64,000 bases of DNA from Brucella pecoris (GTDB lineage: Bacteria; Pseudomonadota; Alphaproteobacteria; Rhizobiales; Rhizobiaceae): the NCBI RefSeq assembly GCF_006376675.1, contig NZ_VEWK01000001.1, positions 62,001-126,000 on the forward strand, written 5' to 3'. The notes under the pieces are model-generated. The model was not told the DNA's origin and made no database searches. It saw only the letters and a program-made list of their open reading frames with translations. This document shows positions 34,135-42,910 of the stretch, in pieces; the first letter of the stretch is position 1, and every line of letters begins with the position of its first letter. The translations under genes were made by a program, and so were the position numbers.

Positions 34135-34870
34135 TCCACTTCTGAAGGCCGACAATCTCATTTTGCGCTATGGCGGCGCCCTTGCGCTCGATGGTGTCAG
34201 TCTCACCATCCGGCAGGGCGAGACATTGGCGCTGGTCGGCCCGTCTGGCAGCGGCAAGTCTACGCTGGCGCGCGCCCTTCTGCGGCTTCATCCGCTTGAA
34301 AGCGGCACAATCCGCTTCGAAGGCGAGGACTGGCTGGCGCTCACAGGCGCTAATCTCCGCAAAGAGCGGGCGCGCATGCAGATGGTGTTTCAGGACCCGC
34401 TTTCAGCCTTCAATCCGCGTGCGAGCGTCTACGATCTCTTACGCGAGCCGCTGCGCATCCACGGGCTCAAGCGCGATATTGCCAGCCTTCTGCAAACGGT
34501 CGGGCTTGATCCGGCGCTGGTGCGGCGTGGCGTCCACGAGATTTCCGGCGGGCAGCGCCAGCGTGTCGCGATTGCGCGGGCGCTTGCAACTGCTCCGTCG
34601 CTGATCGTGCTGGACGAGGCGGTTTCGGCACTTGATGTCACTGTGCGCGGCGCCATTCTCAACCTGTTGCGGGATATACAGAAAGCCGAGCAGACGGCTT
34701 ATCTTTTCATCACGCATGATCTGGCGGTCGCGGCACAGACGGCGGACCGTATCGCGGTGATGGAGCGCGGGCAGATTGTTGAATGCCGCCCGACACGTGA
34801 GCTGATAACGGCACCACAAGCGCCCATCACTAGAGCGCTCATCGAAGCGGTGCCGCGTCTCTCAGTTTAG
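34127..34870 (+). CDS. ABC transporter ATP-binding protein (DppF-like)
   Basis: 247 residues, overlapping the preceding ATPase gene by 8 bp. Walker A is GPSGSGKST, followed by MVFQDPLSAFNPRASVYD (Q-loop), EISGGQRQRVAIARAL and LIVLDEAVSALDV. The usual DEPTS reads DEAVS here, a small departure that keeps the catalytic Glu. It has no C-terminal oligopeptide extension. The stop codon TAG at 34868-34870 is provided by the first bases of repeat copy B. Confidence 0.9.
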   Translation: MADPLLKADNLILRYGGALALDGVSLTIRQGETLALVGPSGSGKSTLARALLRLHPLESGTIRFEGEDWLALTGANLRKERARMQMVFQDPLSAFNPRASVYDLLREPLRIHGLKRDIASLLQTVGLDPALVRRGVHEISGGQRQRVAIARALATAPSLIVLDEAVSALDVTVRGAILNLLRDIQKAEQTAYLFITHDLAVAAQTADRIAVMERGQIVECRPTRELITAPQAPITRALIEAVPRLSV

Positions 34871-34973
34871 AGCGGTTCCGGTTTAAATGGAATCGTCGGA
34901 ACCGCTCTATCTATTTGTTTTCACGCATTATCCGACGCAAAACCGCTTCGCACTTTTGCTGGAAATGCTCTAG
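34869..34973. repeat. 105-bp palindromic intergenic repeat, copy B (Bru-RS-like)
   Basis: Near-identical to copy A. It fills the entire space between the convergent ABC ATPase gene and proC, and carries the TAG stops of both (34868-34870 plus, 34972-34970 minus). The hairpin at its left end may also serve as terminator. Confidence 0.88.
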
Positions 34974-35785
34974 CTTTTGCCCAGTTCCACCGAACGCTTG
35001 CGGGCAGCTTCCACGGCTTCTGCCACAAGCTTCTTGAGGCGGTCACCGCCCATGAGAACCTCGAGCGCGGCAGCGGTGGTGCCGTTCGGGCTCGTCACCT
35101 GTTCGCGCAGCTTTGACGGTGTATCCGTGCTGGCATCGGCCAGAGCGCCTGCACCCATCACGGTCTGCATGGCCAGCAGAGCCGCCGTTTCCTGCGGAAG
35201 ACCGGCGGTCACACCGGCGTCGGTCAGGGCTTCGATGAAGTGGAACACATAGGCCGGACCAGAACCCGAAACGGCGGTCACGGTGTCCATCAGCGCTTCA
35301 TCGTCCACGCTTGCGACCTTGCCGGATGTCTCCAGCAGGCGTGCAATGAAGGCTTCGTTCTCGTCGGTCACATTGGCGTTCTTGAACGTGACCAGCATGC
35401 CCTTGCCGATGGCGGCAGGCGTGTTCGGCATGCAGCGAAGAATGGCTGCATCGTGACCAAGCTTGCTTTCGAAAAGGGCGACCGGAATACCGGCTGCAAC
35501 GCTGACGAAAGTGGCGGCTGGGGCGAAGCGCTTATAGGCTGGCAGAACTTGTGCCATGACCTGCGGCTTGACGGCCACGAGAACCATGCGCGGCTTTAGA
35601 TCGCCGGGCAGGGCTTCAGCATCGGCAAAGGCATGGACGCCAGCGCCAGCGGCGCGATCACGAAGCGCTTCGGTCGGTTCCACGACGTAAACGTTCTTCG
35701 CCTTGAGGATACCGCTATCGAGCCAGCCCTTGAGCATGGCGAAGCCCATATTGCCGCAACCGACCAGAATTACCGTGTCATGCAT
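34970..35785 (-). CDS. proC: Pyrroline-5-carboxylate reductase
   Basis: 271 residues from the ATG at 35785. A frame to 35881 is longer than the family needs. Reduces pyrroline-5-carboxylate to proline with NAD(P)H in the last step of proline synthesis. The Rossmann start TVILVGCGNMGFAMLKGWL and the conserved C-terminal catalytic region (MDTVTAVSGSGPAYVFHFIEALTDAGV, then LREQVTSPNGTTAAALEVL) are both clear. The stop lies within the palindromic repeat. Confidence 0.95.
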   Translation of the reverse strand: MHDTVILVGCGNMGFAMLKGWLDSGILKAKNVYVVEPTEALRDRAAGAGVHAFADAEALPGDLKPRMVLVAVKPQVMAQVLPAYKRFAPAATFVSVAAGIPVALFESKLGHDAAILRCMPNTPAAIGKGMLVTFKNANVTDENEAFIARLLETSGKVASVDDEALMDTVTAVSGSGPAYVFHFIEALTDAGVTAGLPQETAALLAMQTVMGAGALADASTDTPSKLREQVTSPNGTTAAALEVLMGGDRLKKLVAEAVEAARKRSVELGKS

Positions 35786-36043
35786 ATTGATTGTTCCACC
35801 TGTTTGATCCCGGCGCACAGCGTCATGTACGCCTTTTCTCATTCCTTTCGGGATATAGACCCGCGCGATTGCGACCTGCAAGACGGTATGGTGAAAAGCA
35901 CGATTTTGCCTGCGAAGTACTGTCTGATTATTGCGGTACGGTTTACCTATTGCTCATAAGGTATCGACCATTATGCTTGCCATCTGGAATTCTTGATAGA
36001 GCAACGAAGCAGTTCCTGTTTGCGTTGCTGGAATGGGGAGACA

Positions 36044-36646
36044 ATGGACCCAGCTTTGACGACGGGCGTTCCACCAGCCGAAGCTTTCGGACACGTCCGT
36101 ATTATTATCGGCATGATCCTGGGTTTGTGCGTTTCACGCCTTTTGACAGGATTGGCGCGTTTCATCCAGCATCCGGGCAAACAGAAAATCTATCCGGTCC
36201 ACCTGGCGTGGGTGGGCTTCATTCTGCTTTCCGTCATCCACTTCTGGTGGTTTGAATTCAGCTTGCGAACCATTCCGCTCTGGACCTTCGAGAAGTATCT
36301 GTTCGTGATCTTCTATGCAGGACTGTACTTTTTGCTCAGCACGCTGCTTTTCCCCGACAGTATGGAAGAATATACCGGCTATCGCGATTATTTCATTTCA
36401 CGGCGCAAGTGGTTCTTCGGCATTCTGGCGCTGGTCTATGTGGTCGATTTCATCGATACCTTGCTGAAGGGAGCGGACCACTACCGGCTCTACGGCATCG
36501 AATATCCCATTCAGGTCGCTTGCTTCATCCTGTTCAGTCTGATTGCAGTATTCTGGGGCAACCGGCGCTATCATGCGGCTTTCGCTGCCGTTGCGCTGAT
36601 TTACCAGATCACCTTCACACTGCGCCACTTCGCGACGTTGAGCTAA
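36044..36646 (+). CDS. Integral membrane protein of unknown function
   Basis: 200 residues from the ATG at 36044, preceded by GGGGAG at 5-10 bases. Upstream extension to 35993 lacks such a site. Five to six hydrophobic segments are visible: HVRIIIGMILGLCVSRLL, HLAWVGFILLSVIHFWWF, YLFVIFYAGLYFLLSTLLF, WFFGILALVYVVDFIDTLL, VACFILFSLIAVFWG and YHAAFAAVALIYQITF. No known family is recognised with confidence. It is convergent with the HD-domain gene, with a 4-bp overlap at the stops. Confidence 0.8.
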   Translation: MDPALTTGVPPAEAFGHVRIIIGMILGLCVSRLLTGLARFIQHPGKQKIYPVHLAWVGFILLSVIHFWWFEFSLRTIPLWTFEKYLFVIFYAGLYFLLSTLLFPDSMEEYTGYRDYFISRRKWFFGILALVYVVDFIDTLLKGADHYRLYGIEYPIQVACFILFSLIAVFWGNRRYHAAFAAVALIYQITFTLRHFATLS

Positions 36647-37236
36647 CGCTTTTCCGCATTGCACCGGGTTTCCGCGTCCACAATTTCGCGGAGCTGGCGT
36701 AGCAGCGGATGGCGGGCGGTCTGCTTGACGCCGTAATCGAGATTGAATGCATAATCGAAATCCGGCGGATTGAGCCCGATATTGTGCTGCATCATGGTTT
36801 CAAGCTTGTCGAAGCCTTTGGCAAAGATAGCTTCCGCCGATTGGCCTTCGCTGTAATCCGTCCAAAGCTCCATGATTTCCGCGCGCAGGTCATCTGGAAG
36901 CGGCGCGCACAGCATCATGAGATCGGCTTTTTCGCGCTCGGCTCGCCCATCATCGGCGGATTGATGGATGGCAGGCACATCGCCGGAAATCGCCTCGCCC
37001 AGATCGTGGATGATGCACATTTTGATGAGTTTCAGCCGGTCGCAATCGCCCAGCTCCCGGTCGAACAACATCACCAGAAGGCATAGCCGCCAGCTATGCT
37101 CGGCTGTGCTTTCCGGTCGGCCCTGTGAGGTATGGCCGGAGCGCAGAGTGCTTTTCAGCCGTTCCGCACTCTGGATAAATCGGATGATGCCACTCAGCCG
37201 GTCTGGATCGATCGGATTTTCTGTTTCGGCGCTCAC
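36643..37236 (-). CDS. HD domain phosphohydrolase (YfbR/HDDC2-like)
   Basis: 197 residues. The metal-binding HD pattern appears as STAEHSWR (first His), then KMCIIHDLGEAISGD (the His-Asp pair), with a downstream Asp-rich helix. The order and the size (about 190-200) match 5'-nucleotidase-type HD proteins that hydrolyse deoxynucleoside monophosphates. The substrate is inferred from family only. It overlaps the membrane protein gene by 4 bp tail to tail. Confidence 0.85.
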   Translation of the reverse strand: MSAETENPIDPDRLSGIIRFIQSAERLKSTLRSGHTSQGRPESTAEHSWRLCLLVMLFDRELGDCDRLKLIKMCIIHDLGEAISGDVPAIHQSADDGRAEREKADLMMLCAPLPDDLRAEIMELWTDYSEGQSAEAIFAKGFDKLETMMQHNIGLNPPDFDYAFNLDYGVKQTARHPLLRQLREIVDAETRCNAEKR

Positions 37237-37354
37237 TCTGGCCTCCTGATTTATCTGTATGAATCAATGTGTATAATTGCAATTTTAACGGTTTGTTTGC
37301 CATGATGAATATTAATCTGGATCAATAGCCACGGGCGAAAAGCGGGACGGAGCG

Positions 37355-39052
37355 ATGGTTGAACGGGACAGAGAGAGGCGACGTGCGGCTGCGCGCCCGC
37401 TTCTGGCCTATGCGCCGGAATTCCTTGAACTTGTGCCACCTTTCCGCGCGACCGAAGACAAAAACGAGGAGCGCGAGCATCAGAGGCGTCGCGAGGAGTT
37501 GCTTCGCCGTAAGCAGGATCTGATAGACGCGGAAGAGAGCGAACGGACCGATCCGAAGGCAGATATGCAGGGCCGGATGAATGCCGTCCGGGAGGCGCTG
37601 CAGGCCAACCTCGACGGGGCATCGATCAAGGCACCGCCTGCGCCGGAAACACCCGTATCAGTCACCGTCCCGAAGCCTGAAAGCGAGCCGTTACAATTAT
37701 CGCGCCGCAGGCGGCGCTGGGGGCTTCTGGCTGGTTTTACGCTGCTGGGTGGAATTGTCGGAACCACATATGCTGTTTTGGTGCCGCCCCAATACGGCGC
37801 GATGGCTTCCCTGCAGGTTTTTCCGCCAGAGCGGCGCAGCGAAATTGCCTCGAATGCCGTTCTTGAGCGTGCTGCGCAAATGGCGCGCATTGAACGTGCT
37901 GCCGATCTCGGTGCTCCTTCATTTCTGGAGGAATTGCGCTTTCGTCTGACCCGATTGTTGCCCGAAGACCAGCAGCCTCCGGCTGTGGCAGGACACAAAA
38001 GGATGTCGGGCGCGCAATTGCTGCGCCAGCGGCTTGATTTCACACAGGCGCTCGACAGCGGCACGGTGAATGTCGAGGCCACGACTGACAAGCCGGAAAC
38101 GGCTTCACTTTTGGCCAATGCCGTTGCGCAAGCGTTTCGCGACCATCTGCAAGGCGGCGCGAACGGGTCTGAGGGCGATCTCCCGGCGCGCCTGCAAAGT
38201 CTGGAGGCGGATGCCGAAGCGGCACGGCAGGCGGCAACAGCTTTTCGCGTCAGCCGGGATTTTGGCGATGACGACAACAAGACCGCGCTTCAACGCGAAT
38301 TCGCCGACAGCAAGGCCGAGACAGCCCGTATCGCAGCGGAGGCCAACAGTCTGAACGGCGCGACCGCCGAGAGCCTTGCCGGTAAAGGCGTGCCGGAAAC
38401 CATGCGTTCCGGAGCGCTGGGTGCACTGGTGGAGCGCTATCGTGCAGCAGGGCAGGGGGCGCGCGCGAACCAGATAGAGGCTGAGATCGATAAGGAGATT
38501 TCCAGCCAGCGGAGTATCTTGCAGGCGGATCTTAAGAATGCGGTCGAACGTGAGCAAAAGGCAGCCGCTGCCATCGCCGGTTTCGGCTCGACGCCTGCGA
38601 CGGATGAAGACAAAGCCCGCCTGCAAATGCTGGAACGCGATGCAGCGGCAAAGCAGGTATTGTTTGAAGATTTGCAGATGCGCGCGGCACGGGGCGAACC
38701 TGCATCTGCGGGGTCCGCGGCGACAGTGCGGATTGTTACGCCAGCCATGGTGGAACCGAACCCGCGCACTCTCTCCTCACAAGGGACTATCGCCGTTGGA
38801 TTGCTGGGCGGGTTTTTGCTTGGCCTTCTTTCGATGATGCTGGCCGGGCGTAAGCCCTGGTCGTCGGTCAGGAGTGAAGCCGAGCCGGAAGAGGTTCTGG
38901 AACCCTACGGTGAAACCCGGCTTGCTGCTGTTATCCGCGAAGCCAATGCGCGCTGGGAAGCCGAGAATGAAGGCGCTAACCGACCCACGGAAAATGCCGC
39001 CCTCGGTCGCGCCATCGACGACGTACGCTCGACCCGTATCGCAAAGTCCTAA
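37355..39052 (+). CDS. Polysaccharide co-polymerase / GumC-like exopolysaccharide export protein
   Basis: 565 residues. A long charged cytoplasmic N-terminus (about 1-118, rich in RRR/EER and Pro) comes before the first membrane span at about 121-143 (WGLLAGFTLLGGIVGTTYAV). A periplasmic Wzz-like part with coiled-coil helices follows (about 145-470), then a second span at about 477-500 (VGLLGGFLLGLLSMML) and a short cytoplasmic tail. The two-span, coiled-coil layout fits PCP proteins controlling glycan chain length. No kinase motif is present. The long N-terminal extension is unusual for the family. It is monocistronic. Confidence 0.75.
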   Translation: MVERDRERRRAAARPLLAYAPEFLELVPPFRATEDKNEEREHQRRREELLRRKQDLIDAEESERTDPKADMQGRMNAVREALQANLDGASIKAPPAPETPVSVTVPKPESEPLQLSRRRRRWGLLAGFTLLGGIVGTTYAVLVPPQYGAMASLQVFPPERRSEIASNAVLERAAQMARIERAADLGAPSFLEELRFRLTRLLPEDQQPPAVAGHKRMSGAQLLRQRLDFTQALDSGTVNVEATTDKPETASLLANAVAQAFRDHLQGGANGSEGDLPARLQSLEADAEAARQAATAFRVSRDFGDDDNKTALQREFADSKAETARIAAEANSLNGATAESLAGKGVPETMRSGALGALVERYRAAGQGARANQIEAEIDKEISSQRSILQADLKNAVEREQKAAAAIAGFGSTPATDEDKARLQMLERDAAAKQVLFEDLQMRAARGEPASAGSAATVRIVTPAMVEPNPRTLSSQGTIAVGLLGGFLLGLLSMMLAGRKPWSSVRSEAEPEEVLEPYGETRLAAVIREANARWEAENEGANRPTENAALGRAIDDVRSTRIAKS

Positions 39053-39220
39053 CTGGTTTCCGCTGGGTTTTCCGTTCTGAAACTTCATAAAATCCTGCAT
39101 TGTCGCGCATTCGCCAATTGTCATCGGGCGTCATGACGCTTATGGGCATGTGTGCGGAAAAGATGTCGTGTACCTCCCAGACACTCAAGTTCGATATCAC
39201 GAAAGAACGGAGCGCTCGCT

Positions 39221-40120
39221 ATGGCTCAATTGATAGATGGCAAGAAGCTCGCCGAGGATGTGGTTTCCACGGTGAAGACCGAAACCGAAAAGCTCGTGGC
39301 CGCCACCGGCACTGTGCCCGGTATTGCGGTGGTAATTGTCGGCGAAGACCCGGCAAGTCAGGTCTATGTCGCATCCAAGAGCAAGAAGGCCAAGGAATGC
39401 GGCTTCCACTCCGTTCAGCACGATCTGCCGGAAACGGCGTCGGAACAGGAGCTTCTCGACCTGATCGAGAGCCTCAACAACGACCCCGCCATCCATGGCA
39501 TTCTGGTGCAGTTGCCGCTGCCGAAGCACATTGACTCAGGCCGGGTGATCCAGACGATTTCGCCCGACAAGGATGTTGACGGCTTTCACTTTATCAATGT
39601 CGGCAAGCTTGGCACCGGCGAGGTTGAAACGGCTTTCGTTCCCTGCACGCCAGCCGGTGCGATGATCATGATCGAGCGGGTCCATGGCCGTGATCTTTCG
39701 GGCTTCAATGCCGTGGTGATCGGTCGCTCCAACATTGTTGGCAAGCCGATGTTCAATCTTCTGCTCGCCGCCAATGCAACGGTTACGGTTGCGCACAGCC
39801 GCACGAAAGATCTGCCCGCGATAGCCCGCACGGCGGATATTCTGGTTGCTGCCGTTGGTCGTCCACAGATGGTCAAGGGCGATTGGGTCAAGCCGGGCGC
39901 AACGGTGATCGATGTCGGTATCAATCGCATTCCGGCACCAGAACGCGGCGAAGGCAAGACACGACTGGTCGGCGATGTCGATTTCGCGGAAGCCGAAAAG
40001 GTTGCCGGAGCGATCACGCCGGTGCCGGGTGGCGTCGGTCCAATGACCATCGCCATGCTGATGGCGAATACGCTGACCGCCGCCTGCCGCACTGCTGGCG
40101 TGAAAAAACCAGTTTTTTGA
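39221..40120 (+). CDS. folD: Bifunctional methylenetetrahydrofolate dehydrogenase / methenyl-THF cyclohydrolase
   Basis: 299 residues from the ATG at 39221. An upstream frame to 39152 has no family similarity. It interconverts 5,10-methylene-THF and 10-formyl-THF in one-carbon metabolism using NADP. The family markers are [14 protein letters not shown] (catalytic Lys), [31 protein letters not shown] and [16 protein letters not shown]. All match at full length. A 12-bp perfect palindrome (GCGTCATGACGC, 39128-39139) lies in its leader. Confidence 0.96.
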   Translation: MAQLIDGKKLAEDVVSTVKTETEKLVAATGTVPGIAVVIVGEDPASQVYVASKSKKAKECGFHSVQHDLPETASEQELLDLIESLNNDPAIHGILVQLPLPKHIDSGRVIQTISPDKDVDGFHFINVGKLGTGEVETAFVPCTPAGAMIMIERVHGRDLSGFNAVVIGRSNIVGKPMFNLLLAANATVTVAHSRTKDLPAIARTADILVAAVGRPQMVKGDWVKPGATVIDVGINRIPAPERGEGKTRLVGDVDFAEAEKVAGAITPVPGGVGPMTIAMLMANTLTAACRTAGVKKPVF

Positions 40121-40173
40121 CACAATTGAACTGCGTTTTTTGCGCGATTTTATTCCGGTTTTGATGGTTTGAG

Positions 40174-40210
40174 AGGCAAAACAGCTAAAATCGCTGTTTT
40201 GCCTTAATTT
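40174..40210. terminator. Bidirectional terminator between folD and edd
   Basis: The stem GGCAAAACAGC (40175-40185) / GCTGTTTTGCC (40193-40203) has loop TAAAATC and is followed by TTAATTT. It lies between the convergent folD and edd genes. Confidence 0.85.
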
Positions 40211-40224
40211 CATTCGGGCGGTTT

Positions 40225-42048
40225 TCAGAACACCGAAGCGCCTTCGTCAGCCCGCCCGGCGATCTGGCGGAAAGCGCGGAACAGTTCGCGTCCCATGCCA
40301 TGCTCATTGCCGGAAAGATCAGGGCGATCTTCGCCACGGTCATTCAGCAGCATCAAATTGACGAGAACTTCCAGAGTGCCGTTCACGGCATCCAGACGAA
40401 TGACATCGCCGTCGCGGATCTTACCGATGGCACCACCATCAAGTGCTTCCGGCGTGACATGGATGGCGGACGGAACCTTGCCCGACGCGCCGGACAGGCG
40501 ACCGTCGGTGACAAGGGCAACACGCTGGCCGCGATCCTGCAGAATGCCCAGAACCGTCATCAGCTTGTGCAGCTCGGGCATGCCATTGGCTTTCGGGCCC
40601 TGATAGCGGACCACGGCGATGAAATCGCCGGTCAATTCACCAGCCTTGAACGCAGCCTGCATTTCTGCCTGATCGTTGAACACCTTGGCGGGTGCTTCGA
40701 TGACCTGGCGCTCCGGCTTCACGGCGGAAACCTTGATGATCGCATTGCCGATATTGCCGGTCAGAACCTTGAGGCCGCCGGTCGGCTGGAACGGCGCATG
40801 GATTTTGGCCAGAACCTTTTCGTCGCCGCTTTTTTCCGGCACCGGCTCTCGCACGACCGTGCCATCGGCGCCAAGCTTCGGTTCGATCGCGTAAGGGCGC
40901 AGACCTTCGCCGAAGACGGTGCGCACATCCTCATGCAGAATGCCGCCATCGAGCAGTTCGCGGATCAGGAAGCCCATGCCGCCTGCAGCGTGGAAATGGT
41001 TCACATCGGCAAGGCCGTTCGGATAGACACGCGCCAGAAGCGGTACCGCATCCGAAATCTCGGAAATATCATGCCATGTCAGCTTGATACCGGCAGCAGC
41101 CGCCATGGCGATCAGATGGATTGTATGATTGGTCGAACCGCCGGTCGCGTTGAGACCAATGACGCCATTGACGAATGAACGCTCGTCCAGCATTTCGCCG
41201 ACCGGCGTATATTCATTCCCGCAGGCGGTGATCGCCAATGCGCGCTTGGCGGCTTCGCGGGTCAAGGCATCGCGCAGCGGCGTGCCCGGATTGATGAAGG
41301 ATGCGCCCGGCAGATGCAGGCCCATGATTTCCATCAGCATCTGGTTGGAATTGGCCGTGCCGTAGAAGGTGCAGGTGCCGGGACCATGATAGGACTTCGA
41401 TTCCGATTCCAGAAGTTCGGCACGTCCGACCTTGCCTTCGGCATAGAGCTGACGGGTCTTGGCCTTTTCGTCATTGGGCAGGCCGCTGGTCATTGGCCCG
41501 GCAGGCACGAACACGGCGGGCAGATGGCCGAAGGTCAGCGCACCGATGATGAGGCCGGGCACAATCTTGTCGCAGACGCCGAGATAGACGGCGGCATCGA
41601 ACATATCGTGCGACAGGCCGACGGCGGTGGCCATCGCGATCACTTCGCGGGAGAACAGCGACAGTTCCATGCCCGCAAACCCTTGCGTAACCCCATCGCA
41701 CATGGCAGGCACACCACCTGCAACCTGCGCCACGCCGCCCGCTTCACGCGCAGCCTGCTTGATGAGTTGCGGAAAGGTTTCGAATGGCTGATGGGCCGAC
41801 AGCATGTCATTATAGGCGGTGATGATGCCCAGGTTCGGAATCTCGTCGCCGATCAACGCGGCCTTGTCGTGCGGGCCGCAGGCAGCGAAACCATGCGCGA
41901 GATTGGCACAGCCCAGAACGGCGCGCTTTGGCTTGCTGGATGAAGCTTCGCGCACACGGCCAAGATAGGCCTCGCGCGTCGGCTTGGACCGTTCGCGAAT
42001 GCGCGCGGTGATTTCCTGAATGCGTTTATGTGCCGTCTCGGTGGGCAT
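40225..42048 (-). CDS. edd: 6-phosphogluconate dehydratase (Entner-Doudoroff)
   Basis: 607 residues from the ATG at 42048, which has AGGTGAT just upstream. A TTG at 42066 is less likely. Dehydrates 6-phosphogluconate to KDPG with an iron-sulfur cluster. IlvD/Edd family features include the Cys in [30 protein letters not shown] and [15 protein letters not shown], a set of Cys fitting cluster ligation. It is last in the zwf-pgl-edd operon, 35 bp after pgl. The operon marks glucose use through the Entner-Doudoroff route, as is usual in Brucella-like bacteria. Confidence 0.96.
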   Translation of the reverse strand: MPTETAHKRIQEITARIRERSKPTREAYLGRVREASSSKPKRAVLGCANLAHGFAACGPHDKAALIGDEIPNLGIITAYNDMLSAHQPFETFPQLIKQAAREAGGVAQVAGGVPAMCDGVTQGFAGMELSLFSREVIAMATAVGLSHDMFDAAVYLGVCDKIVPGLIIGALTFGHLPAVFVPAGPMTSGLPNDEKAKTRQLYAEGKVGRAELLESESKSYHGPGTCTFYGTANSNQMLMEIMGLHLPGASFINPGTPLRDALTREAAKRALAITACGNEYTPVGEMLDERSFVNGVIGLNATGGSTNHTIHLIAMAAAAGIKLTWHDISEISDAVPLLARVYPNGLADVNHFHAAGGMGFLIRELLDGGILHEDVRTVFGEGLRPYAIEPKLGADGTVVREPVPEKSGDEKVLAKIHAPFQPTGGLKVLTGNIGNAIIKVSAVKPERQVIEAPAKVFNDQAEMQAAFKAGELTGDFIAVVRYQGPKANGMPELHKLMTVLGILQDRGQRVALVTDGRLSGASGKVPSAIHVTPEALDGGAIGKIRDGDVIRLDAVNGTLEVLVNLMLLNDRGEDRPDLSGNEHGMGRELFRAFRQIAGRADEGASVF

Positions 42049-42083
42049 GGGTATCACCTGTGCCAATCTGGCTTGAATCGAAT

Positions 42084-42782
42084 TTAACTTGTCCAGTAGA
42101 GCTGGATCGGTGTGCGCGCATGGTGGAAGACAGCCCGCACGGGCATTTCATTCTCGTCATCGCCGGAAAGCGCCTTTTCCAGCGTTGCCTGCTTGGCAGC
42201 GCCTTCGATATGCAGAACCAGCATTTCGGCCTCAGTGATGATGGGAAGGGTCAGGGTCAGACGCTTTTCGCCAGCACCTTCGGCCTGAATGGGCAGGACG
42301 AGCGCCCGCGTTGCCGGATCGATCGCCTGATCGAGCCGGTCGGCACCAGGAAAGAAGGAGGCGGTATGACCGTCATTACCCATGCCAAGCACCACCACGT
42401 CGAACGGACGGCGCAATGCGTCGATACGGTTGGCAGCGGCAAGCGCCGCCGTTTCGGCCGTCGCCGCCGGATTGTAGAGGCCAACGAACTTGGCCACGCC
42501 CGCATGATCGCGCAAAAGATGCTCGCGCACCAGCTTTTCGTTGGAGCGGTCGCTTTCGACGGGTACGAAACGCTCGTCAACGAGGGTGATCGTGACGACG
42601 TTCCAGTCGATCATCTTGCGTGATAGCACCTCGAACAGTCTCAACGGCGTTGTGCCGCCGGAGACGGCCAGTGTGGCCTGCCCCCGCTCAGCGATTGCGG
42701 CTGCCAGCTTGATTGCAATTGCTTTAGAAAGCGATTGCGCCAGTTCCGTTCCGCTGGTGAAGTCGTGACGTTCGATGTTCAT
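42084..42782 (-). CDS. pgl: 6-phosphogluconolactonase
   Basis: 232 residues from the ATG at 42782, preceded by GGAAAGGA. A TTG at 42797 also opens the frame. Hydrolyses 6-phosphogluconolactone in the cytoplasm. NagB/DevB family signatures are [17 protein letters not shown] near the N-terminus, [17 protein letters not shown] and [20 protein letters not shown] with the catalytic His. It is the middle gene of the operon, separated from zwf by a palindromic repeat of about 103 bp. Confidence 0.95.
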   Translation of the reverse strand: MNIERHDFTSGTELAQSLSKAIAIKLAAAIAERGQATLAVSGGTTPLRLFEVLSRKMIDWNVVTITLVDERFVPVESDRSNEKLVREHLLRDHAGVAKFVGLYNPAATAETAALAAANRIDALRRPFDVVVLGMGNDGHTASFFPGADRLDQAIDPATRALVLPIQAEGAGEKRLTLTLPIITEAEMLVLHIEGAAKQATLEKALSGDDENEMPVRAVFHHARTPIQLYWTS

Positions 42783-42807
42783 TCCATTCCTTTCCAAAGC
42801 AGAAACT

Positions 42808-42910
42808 AGAGCGGTTCCAATCGGATAAAATCGTGAAGCCGCTCTATCTCTTTGTTTTTCGCATTATCCTACGCAAAACCGCTGCGCACTTTTGCTGGAA
42901 ATGCTTTTAG
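42808..42910. repeat. 103-bp palindromic repeat, copy C, inside the zwf-pgl operon
   Basis: Same plan as copies A and B (AGAGCGGTTCC start, TTTTGCTGGAAATGC near the end) but more diverged in the first hairpin loop. It fills most of the zwf-pgl spacer and contains the zwf TAA stop at 42909-42907. Confidence 0.82.

Noticed and set aside
34869..34973. Palindromic repeat considered as an insertion sequence
   Set aside because: It is about 105 bp, encodes nothing and has no transposase nearby. A short dispersed palindromic element fits better.
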